This document shows positions 9,618 to 17,741 of a DNA stretch of 64,000 bases, one piece after another. Source of the DNA: JACVRW01 sp963739095 (GTDB lineage: Bacteria > Actinomycetota > Thermoleophilia > Solirubrobacterales > Thermoleophilaceae). Positions within the stretch are counted from its first letter, which is position 1. Each line of letters opens with the position of its first letter. The stretch covers positions 62,001 through 126,000 of the forward strand of contig CAVTZF010000035.1 in assembly GCA_963739095.1 (NCBI GenBank), written 5' to 3'. The notes beneath the pieces were generated by a model, which did no database searches, was not told the DNA's origin, and worked only from the letters and a program-made list of their open reading frames with translations. A program made the translations under genes and the position numbers.

Positions 9618-9625
9618 ACCGGTAT
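9616..9625. promoter_or_regulatory. 10-bp perfect palindrome over the sigma-factor start
   Basis: ATACCGGTAT reads the same on both strands and overlaps the start codon of the sigma/RHH gene. Ribbon-helix-helix proteins usually bind short palindromes near their own promoter, so an autoregulatory operator is possible. Chance occurrence cannot be excluded, and no second copy was noticed nearby. Confidence 0.3.
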
Positions 9626-9772
9626 CACCGCCCAGCAAATGGGGTTTCGGTGACCGCCCGCAGGTCTCCAGGGGTACTTGGTCAGGTGTAACGCCCGCAT
9701 CTGGCCCCCACCTCGAAAAACGAGGAATGCCCTCCCGGATCACTCCCCCACACGCGGCCGACGCGCCGCACC

Positions 9773-10259
9773 GTGCCCTGGCTTCTGGCGACGCTGACAC
9801 CGGCGTTCGCGCTGGCCGGGCCGGCCTATGCCGACTCCCTCGGCGCGGAGGAGATCCAGGACGCGGAGGCCATGCTGGCGGCACGGAGAGCGCGCCCGCC
9901 CCGGCGGGTCCGGCCTCCGACGGCGGTCCCCGGTCCCGTCGAAGGTACTCACAAGCTTCGCTTCAACTGGCGCGACGTCGCAGTCGAGGACAGCGACGGC
10001 GCCTGCACGCTGCCCGGCCGGCCCCGATCCGAATGGCGACCCGGAGAGGAAGCCGGCCGGGCCGCCCGCCCAGGCTATGGGCGTGGCGGCCACGGCCGGC
10101 GGCGGTGGAGGAGAGGGTGGCGCCTTCCCTGTCCTCCTGCTCGCCGCGCTCGTCGGCGCGCTCGCGCTCCTGCCGCCGCCCCCCGGCGGCCGGGTCACCG
10201 CCTTCGGGCGAAACCTCTCCTCTCTGCTCAGCTCGTTAAGGCTCGAACGGCCGGGTTAG
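9773..10259 (+). CDS. Small exported protein with C-terminal membrane segment (frameshifted)
   Basis: The GTG at 9773 opens a signal peptide (PWLLATLTPAFALAGPAYADS), followed by a short variable region including KLRFNWRDVAVEDSDGACTLPG. The reading frame must then shift near 10015 to continue as GPDPNGDPERKPAGPP, a Gly-rich stretch, and a membrane helix (AFPVLLLAALVGALALLP) with a basic tail ending at the TAG at 10257-10259. This exported, tail-anchored layout matches the neighbours on the same strand. I do not recognise the family. The start and break point are uncertain. Confidence 0.5.
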
Positions 10260-10317
10260 CACCGGCGCGATTGCCAACGCACTCGCCGGGTTGTCGTGGT
10301 CCCGGCGGACACCACTC

Positions 10318-10324
10318 AGGAGGA
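10318..10324 (+). promoter_or_regulatory. Strong Shine-Dalgarno deciding the start of the next small gene
   Basis: AGGAGGA lies four bases before TGAAAAAGCGC. If one A has been lost from the consensus, the start would be ATG AAA AAG, giving a standard basic signal-peptide head. As written, only CTG is available. The strength and spacing of this site are the main reason for calling a gene here. Confidence 0.5.
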
Positions 10325-10327
10325 AGG

Positions 10328-10559
10328 CTGAAAAAGCGCTTCCGTGGGTTGGCGATCAGCGGGCTGGTGCGTTCAACCTCCAGAAGGCTGACGCGAACGC
10401 CGAGTCGAAGCAGATCAAGCCCGAGAACAACGCCCTCTCCTTTCGGCTGAAGAGTTGGGGCGACGGCAGCGGGCTGAGCCAGTCAAACAACTCTCGGCCG
10501 ACGCGTTCTCGAGAAACGAGAACGACGTCGGCCAGGACATCGATCAGTCTCAGGGCTGA
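10328..10559 (+). CDS. Short exported Asn/Gln/Ser-rich protein (frameshifted)
   Basis: Pieced together from neighbouring frames, the product reads KKRFRGLAISGL (signal-like head), AGAFNLQKADANAESKQ, ENNALSF, SWGDGSGLSQSNNS, then ADAFSRNENDVGQDIDQSQG and a TGA at 10557-10559, about 75 residues. The mature part is rich in Asn, Gln, Ser, Asp and Ala, a composition I associate with small secreted proteins of Solirubrobacterales, from memory only. Two breaks are needed, near 10365 and 10495. Upstream is a strong ribosome binding site. It could be a surface-assembling peptide; no catalytic motif is present. Confidence 0.42.
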
Positions 10560-10682
10560 CGCTCAGCGCTTGAGCAGGGTCCAAGACGAGTTGAGCTGAG
10601 CAAACGACGTGGCTGCCGACCCGGACGCGGATTGGCGGGCTGCCTCGTTAAGCCGTCCCCACCCGGGTACCCCTCCGCAAAA

Positions 10683-10719
10683 TGCGGAATTGACGTATAC
10701 GCAATCCGCACTGTACGTT
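10683..10719 (+). promoter_or_regulatory. Candidate promoter inside an inverted repeat
   Basis: TTGACG (10690-10695) and TACGTT (10714-10719) are 18 bases apart, a reasonable sigma-70-type pair about 15 bases before the ATG at 10734. Near-inverted arms TGCGGAATT (10683-10691) and AATCCGCA (10703-10710) flank the -35 side, so a dimeric regulator could bind here. The -10 match is weak. Confidence 0.35.
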
Positions 10720-10733
10720 GGACAGTGGCCCAA

Positions 10734-11357
10734 ATGGCAAGCCCCCAACCCCACAGGGGTTCCCCCTCCAAGGTTTTCGTGACCGCCGCCCTCACCGCGG
10801 CGTTGCTGGCGGCACCCACGGCGGCCGCTCAGACCGCCTCGGCGCCCGACGTGGACATCACGTCGTCCCAAAACGTTCAGGTTTCGCCCGATCCGGCGCC
10901 TAACCCGCCACCGGTCCAGCCCGCGCCCGATCCCGTGCCCCGGCCTGCGCCCGCGAATTCCTCGCCGGGCGGCGGGTCAGCCCCGCCGCCCGCTCAGTCG
11001 CCGCCGCCCGAGCCCGCCACACCGGCGCCTCAGCCCACCTCGGAGCCGGCGGCCGAGCCGACACCGGGTGCGGCGACTCCGGCGAGTCAGGCGCCCCCTC
11101 AGAGCGACCCTCCGGCGGGGCGCCGCGATAGAGGGAAGCCGCGACCGAGCGAGAAGGAACGCTCCACGCCCGTGGACAAGGCCAACCCCCTCCCAGTGAT
11201 CTCCGAAATCGGCCCAACCGTGGAAGGGCTGCGCGCCCGAGCCACCGAGGCGGGCCCGCCGATCGCCATCGCCGCACTGGCGCTGCTGACCCTCGCACTG
11301 ACAAGCGGAGGCTTCCTGCTGGTCGCCACGCGCCGCACGGGGGCCTGGAGGACATAG
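10734..11357 (+). CDS. Exported Pro-rich membrane-anchored protein
   Basis: 207 residues from ATG 10734. The signal peptide is near residues 12-33 (KVFVTAALTAALLAAPTAAAQ). A long Pro/Ala/Glu-rich stretch (about 50-140) is likely extended and surface-exposed. A basic segment with KANPLPVISEIGPTVEGLRA follows, then a membrane helix (IAIAALALLTLALTSGGFLL) and a short cytoplasmic end RRTGAWRT. I do not recognise a named family. It is two bases from the next gene, so the two are co-expressed. The frame is intact. Confidence 0.7.
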   Translation: MASPQPHRGSPSKVFVTAALTAALLAAPTAAAQTASAPDVDITSSQNVQVSPDPAPNPPPVQPAPDPVPRPAPANSSPGGGSAPPPAQSPPPEPATPAPQPTSEPAAEPTPGAATPASQAPPQSDPPAGRRDRGKPRPSEKERSTPVDKANPLPVISEIGPTVEGLRARATEAGPPIAIAALALLTLALTSGGFLLVATRRTGAWRT

Positions 11358-11359
11358 CG

Positions 11360-12489
11360 ATGTGGAAGGCCACGCCGGGGGCCTTGATCGTGATCGTCGC
11401 GCTGATGCTGGCCGGAGCTGGCCAGGCGAGTGCGCAGGGCCGTGCGCGCCAACTGCGACGTTCCCGGAGCTCGCGATGGCTGCAGTCGTTGGTACCGGAC
11501 GCCCATGGGTTTCGCTGACCTGGGACTGGGATGCCTGCAGGCGGCGATGTCGTCCGGGCTGTGACATCAGGCCCATCGTTCTCAGCCGACACGCCGGATT
11601 GAGCTCGGGTACTGCTGTCGGTGGAGTGATCACTGGAGCGACACTCGACGAGCATCGTCGCAGGTCACCATCGGCATCGACCGCACGCCGCCGGCCGTCT
11701 CGGCCGCGCCCGGCACGACCCCCGACTACAACGGCTGGTTCAACCACCCGGTGAGCGTGGCCTTCAACGGCGCGGATGCAACCTCCGGCGTTCAGTCCTG
11801 CACGAGCGCGGGCTATGGCGGGCCCTGATGCCGCGGGTGTCGTGTTGGCCGGCAGCTGTCAGGACTTTGCCGGCAACGTCGGAGGCGCCTCCTTCGGGCT
11901 CAACTACGACTCCACCGCCCCCGCCGCACCTGACGTAACCGCCGTCCCGAACGACAACCGGGTCACGCTTCGTTGGGCTCCCCCCGCCGATGCCGAGACC
12001 ATCGAGATCGCGCGCATCACCGGAACGGGACTTCCGGCCCTGGTGTTCCGCGGTGGCGGGACATCGTTCACGGACCGTCAGCTCAAGAACGGCCAACGCC
12101 AGCGCTACCTCATTACCTCAATCGACCGCGCCGGCAATCGCGCCATCGACCGGGCCAGCGCCGTTCCGACCAAGTCGCATCTCCTGAGCCCCGCCGACGG
12201 TGCACGCATCGGGAAGCCGCCACTGCTCCTGTGGGAAGGGCTCAAGCGCGCCACCTACTACAACGTTCAGCTCTACCGCGGCCGCCAGAAGGTCCTGACG
12301 CGTTGGCCGCGCGAAGAGCAGCTCCAGCTCCCCGAGACGTGGCGCCTCGGCGGCGAGCGCCGTCGCTTCAAGGAGGGGATCTACACCTGGTTCGTCTTCC
12401 CCGGGTTCGGCGAGCGCTCCGAGCGGCGCTTCGGCAAGCTGCTCGGCAAGAGCAGCGTTCCGCGTCGTCGGCTGAGGCGCGGTCCCTAG
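11360..12489 (+). CDS. Secreted protein with Ig/fibronectin-like domains (frameshifted)
   Basis: Begins MWKATPGALIVIVALMLAGA, a signal peptide ending near ASA. After a disordered-looking 11420-11660 region read in mixed frames, the frame with TIGIDRTPPAV, PDYNGWFNHPVSVAFNG, CTSAGYGGPD and QDFAGNVGGASF shows the 'true life' beta-sandwich repeats common in secreted actinobacterial proteins. A fibronectin-III-like part (APDVTAVPNDNRVTLRW) and a C-terminal domain containing YTWFVFPGFGERSERRFG complete about 370 residues. Breaks are needed near 11450, 11520-11660 and 11815. It follows the Pro-rich anchored protein by two bases and ends four bases inside the convergent carboxylase gene. The ligand is unknown. 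Confidence 0.62.
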
Positions 12490-14052
12490 AGCGGAATGTT
12501 GCCGTGCTTGCGCTTCGGCGTGTCGACGCGCTTCGTCTGCAGCGTCTCGAGCGCGCGGATCAGGCGCGGGCGCGTCTCGTGGGGGATGATCACGTCGTCG
12601 ATGTAGCCGCGCTCGGCCGCCGAGTACGGGTTCGCGAAGCGCGCCTTGTAGTCGCCGATCAGCTTCTGGCGGCGCTCCTCGGGCGTGGGCGATGAGGAGA
12701 TGTCGCGGCGGTGGATGATGTTGACCGCGCCCTCGGGGCCCATCACCGCGACCTCGGCGGTCGGCCAGGCGAAGTTGAAGTCGGCGAGCATGTGCTTGGA
12801 GTTCATGACGTCGTAGGCGCCGCCGTAGGCCTTGCGCGTGATCACGGTCAGCTTCGGCACGGTGGCCTCGGTGAACGCGTACAGCAGCTTCGCGCCGTGC
12901 CGGATGATCCCGCCCCACTCCTGCGACGTGCCCGGCAGGAAGCCCGGAACGTCGGTGAAGGGTCACGAGCGGGATGTTGAAGGCGTCGCAGAAGCGCACG
13001 AAGCGCGCCGCCTTCTCGGACGACGCGATGTCGAGCACGCCGGCGAGCTGGTTGGGCTGGTTACCGACCACGCCGATCGAGCGGCCGCCGAGCCGCGCGA
13101 AGCCGACGATGATGTTGCGCGCGAAGTGCTCCTGCACCTCGAAGAACTCGCCGTTGTCGACGATCAGGTGCACGACGTCGCGCATGTCGTACGGCTTGTT
13201 CGGGTTGTCCGGGACGATCTTGTCGAGAGCCTCGTCCATGCGGTCGGGGTCGTCGCCCGTCTCCATGCGCGGCGGCAGCTCGAGGTTGTTCTGCGGTAGG
13301 AACGACATGAGGTAGCGCGCGTCCTCGAGGCAACTCTCCTCGTCGTCGGCCGCGAAGTGCGCGACGCCCGACTTGCTGTTGTGCGTCATCGCGCCGCCGA
13401 GCTCCTCGAACTCGACCTCCTCGCCCGTGACCGTCTTGATCACGTCGGGTCCGGTGATGAACATGTGCGAGGTCTCCTTGACCATGAAGATGAAGTCCGT
13501 CATGGCCGGGGAGTAGACGGCGCCGCCCGCGCACGGCCCCATGACGAGCGAGATCTGCGGGATCACGCCCGAGCACTGCACGTTGCGGACGAACACGTCG
13601 CCGTAGGCGCCCAGCGACACGACGCCCTCCTGGATGCGCGCTCCGCCGGAGTCGTTGATGCCGATCACCGGGCAGCCGATCCGCGCCGCCAGGTCCATCA
13701 CCTTGCACATCTTCTCGCCCATGACCTCGCCGAGCGAGCCGCCGAACACGGTGAAGTCCTGCGAGAACACGGCCACCGGGCGGCCGTCGATCTTGCCGTG
13801 TCCGGTGACCACAGCGTCGCCCCAGGGGCGGTTCCCGAGCATGTCGAACTCGAAGGTCCGGTGGCGGACGAAGGTGTCGAGCTCCTGGAACGAGCCCGGG
13901 TCGAGCAGCTTCTCGATCCGCTCGCGGGCGGTCAGCTTGCCCTTGGCGTGCTGCTTCTCCTCCGCCTGCGGGTTCGTGTGAACTGCCTGCTCGCGCAGCT
14001 CCTTGAGCCGGGCCAGCTTCTCCTCGTAGGTCTCGGGCGACTGCTGTCTCAT
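12486..14052 (-). CDS. Acyl-CoA carboxylase carboxyltransferase (beta) subunit, propionyl-CoA type
   Basis: About 520 residues with the two crotonase-like halves of carboxyltransferases. Signatures include DSGGARIQEGV, MGPCAGGAVYSPAMTDF, FITGPDVIKTVTGE, and near the end KAYGGAYDVMNSK with the C-terminal KRKHGNIPL. It moves the carboxyl group from biotin to acyl-CoA (acetyl- or propionyl-CoA), supplying malonyl- or methylmalonyl-CoA. One extra base near 12963 breaks the frame within the conserved FNIPLVTF...DVPGF region; translation resumes at once in the other frame, so the gene is probably intact. The ATG at 14050-14052 gives the usual N-terminus. The mutase at 18.5-20.2 kb could act on its product. 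Confidence 0.92.
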
Positions 14053-14065
14053 GACGGGCCCGATC

Positions 14066-15508
14066 CTAGCCGGGGTAGAACGGCAGCCGGCCGCCGGCCT
14101 CCTCGAGGACCTTCGCGTGCAGCTCGCGCACGACGGCCGGATGGCGATGCGCCACGTCGTCGACCTCCGCTGGGTCCTTGCGGCGGTCGTACAGGTGCGG
14201 GTTGCGCATGCGGTTGTCGGCGAAGAAGGTCCAGCGGTCGGTGCGCACGTAGTGCGAGTTGCTGTAGCCGCCGTACGCGAACGAGCGCCTGGGAGGCTCA
14301 CGCCCGCGGAAGATCTGCGACAGGTCGACGCCCTCCATCTCGCGCGGGGGGTCGACGCCGGTCATCGACAGCAGGGTCGGCCCGATGTCGTGCGTGGAGG
14401 CGCGGTAGTCGCTGATCGTGCCCGCTCGCCGACGCTCGGGGTCGACGATCACGAGCGGGACCCGGACCAGCTCGGGGTGAAGCGCGATGGAGATCTTGCC
14501 CGTCCAGCCGCGCTCCCCGAAGAAGATGCCGTGGTCCCCGACCAGCAGGATCACCGTGTCGCGCTCGAGCCCAAGCTCGTGCAGGCGTTCGATCAGCAAC
14601 CCGAGCCAGTGGTCGGTCATCGTCACCTCGGCGGCGTAGAGCGCCCGCAGCCGCTTGAGGACACGCGGCGCCTCGTCCTCGTCGAGCCAGTTCTCGGTGC
14701 GCCCGTAGCGCAACGTGCCCGGCTCGGGTCCGCGCCAGTCGGGGTCGCCGTACATGTCGAGGTAGCGGCGCGGCGGTGTCCAGGGCTCGTGCGGGGCGAA
14801 CGTGTCGACGACGAGCGCGAACGGCCGTCGCTGCGCGGCGCGCTCGAGCGCCTCGATGCCAGAGCTGAAGACGCGGCCGGCGAACGTGCCCGCCTCTGTG
14901 CGCGCGTGACCGCCGTTGGCGAGGTAGCGGCGTACACGGTCGGCCTCCTTCTCGCTGCGCAGCGCTGGGTACAGCCAGTGGTCGACCAGCTCTCGGGAGA
15001 CGCCCTTGTCGGTGCCTCCGACCTGTCCGCCGTGCCGAACGAAGAGGTCGAACGTGCGGCGTACCGGCACGTAGGAGTAGGAGAAACCGAGGAACGGGTT
15101 GTCGGTGACGTAGCCGGTGAAGTAACCGGCGTGCCGGAGCACGCTCGTCCACGCCTTCTCTGGCTCGCGCAGCGGGAACCAGCCCGGCGAGTTCATGAGA
15201 CCGCGGTAGTCGTGCCAGTCGCGGAAGGGGAAGCCGCGGCGCCCGCTGAGAATCGAGTTGCGCGCCGGGACCGTCGGCATGGCCTCCGGGACCGCGCGGG
15301 TGAAGGACAGCCCCGCCTCGATCAGCGCGTCCATGTTCGGCGTGCGCGCCCGGTCGCCGTACACGTGGTCCGCGCGCAGGGTGTCGACGATCAGCACGAG
15401 CACGTTCGGGCTGCTGCGCGCGCCGGCGCCGCCGCCCAGCGGCACGAACGGGGCGGCCAGCGCAGCCGCCGCACCCGCAACCAACAGCTCACGGCGAGTT
15501 CTCGGCAC
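14066..15508 (-). CDS. Sulfatase-like (alkaline phosphatase superfamily) protein, Tat-type signal, Thr at nucleophile site
   Basis: 480 residues. The N-terminus MPRTRRELLVAGAAA resembles a Tat signal, so it is exported folded. The metal motif VLIVDTLRADH and the late motif VGDHGIFFGERGW define the sulfatase fold. The site that should carry the C/S-X-P-X-R formylglycine motif instead reads TVPAR. With Thr there, formylglycine cannot form; Thr is the nucleophile in lipoteichoic-acid synthase and phosphoethanolamine transferases of the same superfamily. A phospho-transferase, phosphatase or degenerate sulfatase role is therefore as likely as sulfate hydrolysis. A close paralogue sits 33 bases upstream. 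Confidence 0.85.
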   Translation of the reverse strand: MPRTRRELLVAGAAAALAAPFVPLGGGAGARSSPNVLVLIVDTLRADHVYGDRARTPNMDALIEAGLSFTRAVPEAMPTVPARNSILSGRRGFPFRDWHDYRGLMNSPGWFPLREPEKAWTSVLRHAGYFTGYVTDNPFLGFSYSYVPVRRTFDLFVRHGGQVGGTDKGVSRELVDHWLYPALRSEKEADRVRRYLANGGHARTEAGTFAGRVFSSGIEALERAAQRRPFALVVDTFAPHEPWTPPRRYLDMYGDPDWRGPEPGTLRYGRTENWLDEDEAPRVLKRLRALYAAEVTMTDHWLGLLIERLHELGLERDTVILLVGDHGIFFGERGWTGKISIALHPELVRVPLVIVDPERRRAGTISDYRASTHDIGPTLLSMTGVDPPREMEGVDLSQIFRGREPPRRSFAYGGYSNSHYVRTDRWTFFADNRMRNPHLYDRRKDPAEVDDVAHRHPAVVRELHAKVLEEAGGRLPFYPG

Positions 15509-15541
15509 GGCGAGGCATTCTCCCGCGTTCGGCGGCGGGCG

Positions 15542-16990
15542 TCAGTGATACACGGGTAGGCGCTTCCCCGCCCGCCGTCTGATGGCGGCGTCGATCGCGT
15601 CCGTCCGCTTGCGATTGCGGCTCGCGATGTCCTGCTCCTCTCGCTCGTCACGCTCGAGGTCGTAGAAGCGCCGGCCCCTGCCGAAGTTGTTCGCGACGTA
15701 GGCCCAATCGCGCGCGCGGGCGTAATGCCAGTTGGCGTAGCCGCCGTAGGCGAACTTGCGCCACTCGCGCGGCTTCTGCCCGCGCAGCAGCGGCGACAGG
15801 TCGACGCCGTCCATGCCCTCCGGTGCGTCCACGCCGGCGAGCGACAGCAGCGTGGGCCCGATGTCGTGCGTCTGGGCGAGGTAGTTGGTCGTGCCCGGGC
15901 CGGTGCGTGGGTCGACGATGATCAGCGGCACGTGGGTCAGCGGCGGGTGGAGGATCGACGAGATCTTGCCGGTCCAGCCGTACTCGCCGAACAGGTGGCC
16001 GTGGTCGCCGACGAGCGCGATCACGGTGTTCCGCTCGAGCGCGAGCTCGCGCAGACGTGCGAGCAGGACGCCGAGCCAGCGGTCCGTCATCGTGACCTCG
16101 GCGGCGTAGAGCGCGCGCATGCGGGCGAGGACCGGCTCCGCACGCTCTGCAGACAGCCAGCTGGCCACGCGCATGTAGCGGTTCGTCCCCGGCTCGGGGC
16201 CGCTGTAGGCGGGGTCGCCGTACAGATCGATGTACGCCCGCGGCGGCGTCCAGGGCTCGTGCGGCTCGTAGGTGTCCGCGACCATCGCGAACGGCTGCCG
16301 CAGCTTCGCGCGCTCGAGCGCGACGGCGGCCGCGCCGAAGACCTTCGCGGCCCACGAGGCCGACTCGTCGCGCCAGTAGCCGCCGGCGGCGATGAAGTCG
16401 TGCAGGCGCTCCCTGACCTCCGGTACGGCCCGCAGCTCAGGCACGAGCCAGTGGTTGAGGTCCTTCGTCGAGACGCGCACGTCCGCCGGAGCGTCGCTGA
16501 TCTGGCCGCCGAAGCGCTTGAAGCGATCGAAGCTCTTGCGGAAGGACACGTGCTCGCGCGGGAAGCCGATCCACGGGTTGTCGGTGATGTACGCGGTCCA
16601 GTAGCCCGCGCGCTTGAGCGCGCTCGTGAAGGTCTCGTCCGGGTCGCCGAGCGGCGCCCAGCCCGGTGTGCTCAGCAGTCCCGGCCAGTCGTGCCAGTGC
16701 CGGAAGGGCCAGACGCGGCGGCCGGTCAGGATCGAGCGCCTGGCCGGGAGGGTCGCCATCGCCTCGGGGTAGCAGTACTTGAAGCGCAGCCCGCGGCGTG
16801 CGAGCTCGTCCATGGCCGGAGTGGCTGCGTGACCGCCGTAGCAACTCAGATGGTCGGCGCGCAGGGTGTCGACGATCACGACGAGGAAGTTCGGCCGGGG
16901 CGCCTGGCCCCAGGCCGGGGCGTCGGCGAGCGCCGCGGCCACCGCGGCCGAGGCGCCGGCGGCGAGGAACTCCCGTCGCGTCGCGGTCAT
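15542..16990 (-). CDS. Second sulfatase-like protein, paralogue of the downstream gene
   Basis: 482 residues, Tat-like head MTATRREFLAAGASAAVAAA, and the same architecture as its neighbour: VVIVDTLRADHLS, then TLPARRSILTG at the nucleophile site, PHEPWTPPRAYIDLYGDP, and VGDHGHLFGEYGWTGK. Again Thr replaces Cys/Ser. Identity with the neighbour is high over the whole length (roughly half the residues by eye), implying tandem duplication followed by divergence. Conservation of the metal-binding Asp/His residues suggests both are active. The gene order and same strand support one operon of two exported enzymes. The substrate is unknown. Confidence 0.86.
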   Translation of the reverse strand: MTATRREFLAAGASAAVAAALADAPAWGQAPRPNFLVVIVDTLRADHLSCYGGHAATPAMDELARRGLRFKYCYPEAMATLPARRSILTGRRVWPFRHWHDWPGLLSTPGWAPLGDPDETFTSALKRAGYWTAYITDNPWIGFPREHVSFRKSFDRFKRFGGQISDAPADVRVSTKDLNHWLVPELRAVPEVRERLHDFIAAGGYWRDESASWAAKVFGAAAVALERAKLRQPFAMVADTYEPHEPWTPPRAYIDLYGDPAYSGPEPGTNRYMRVASWLSAERAEPVLARMRALYAAEVTMTDRWLGVLLARLRELALERNTVIALVGDHGHLFGEYGWTGKISSILHPPLTHVPLIIVDPRTGPGTTNYLAQTHDIGPTLLSLAGVDAPEGMDGVDLSPLLRGQKPREWRKFAYGGYANWHYARARDWAYVANNFGRGRRFYDLERDEREEQDIASRNRKRTDAIDAAIRRRAGKRLPVYH

Positions 16991-17063
16991 AGGCGCGATT
17001 CTCTGCGCCCTGGGGCGCCAAGTCCACTACACCCGTGCGGAGTACGCGGGCGCCGCGCTTGGG

Positions 17064-17707
17064 TCAGCCGCGCGAGAAGGGACGGTGATGCGCCGAGCCG
17101 AGCGCGTCGAGCATGCCGTCGAGCGCCTCGCGAGCCTCGTCGGTGCCGAAGCCCGGCTCCGCGTCCGGCTCTGGCTCCGGTTCGGGTTCGGGCTCCGGGG
17201 CGGGGCGGGTTCGGGCTCAGGCGGCGCCACGGCCACGGGCTCCGGATCGGGTTCCGGCTCCGGCTCGGGTTCCGGCTCCGGCTCGGGTGCGGGGGGCTCC
17301 GGGCGTCCGAACAGGCGTGCCCAGAAGCCGCGCTTGCGCGGATGCGCCGGCGGCTCCACAGCGACCGGCGGGGGCTCGGGCTCGACGGCGACCGGCTCCG
17401 GCTCGGGCTCCGGCTCCGGCTCGGGCTCCGGCTCGGGCTCCGGCTCCGGCTCGGGCTCGGGCGGCGCCTCCTGCTCGGGCAGAGCGGCGGTCAGTGTCAC
17501 CTTGGTTCCCCAGCCGGAGGGCTCCATCGAGACGGTGCCGCTCGCGTGCTCGCCCTCCCAGGCGACCGTGTGCTCGGGCTCCAGCTTGGTGATCCTGATC
17601 TCGCCGAAGGCATCGAGGTGCTTGGCGAGGCGCTCGACCTCGCTCAGCTCCTCCCAGAGCTCCGGCGGTGACTTGACGAGGGTTCGCTTCGCGGTCAGAT
17701 CCGGCAT
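17064..17707 (-). CDS. SRPBCC-like protein with long Glu-Pro repeats (frameshifted near the end)
   Basis: Residues 1-80 (KSPPELWEELSEVERLAKHL, WEGEHASGTVSMEPSGWGTKV) look like a START/SRPBCC-type ligand-binding fold. After that come runs of Glu-Pro, an Arg-rich segment RKRGFWARLFGRPEPP, and a second Glu-Pro run. In the initial frame the end is nonsense, but a missing base near 17205 restores GFGTDEAREALDGMLDALG and SAHHRPFSRG with a TGA at 17064-17066, which looks like a genuine conserved tail. The start is ATG 17705-17707. The function is unknown; the extended acidic-Pro arms suggest a spacer between two ordered modules. Confidence 0.68.
17148..17463. repeat. Low-complexity Glu-Pro coding repeats
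   Basis: Two blocks (about 17148-17297 and 17391-17463) made of repeats of a six-base CCGGAG/CCCGAG-type unit, encoding alternating Glu and Pro on the minus strand. Slippage in such DNA easily changes length, so strain-to-strain variation is expected. Confidence 0.8.
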
Positions 17708-17741
17708 CACCGACCGGTTCGCCCGCCGGCGGAGGTCTCCT

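Noticed and set aside
14066..16990. Calling the pair true sulfatases with formylglycine
   Set aside because: The position expected for Cys or Ser is Thr in both, so formylglycine cannot form there.
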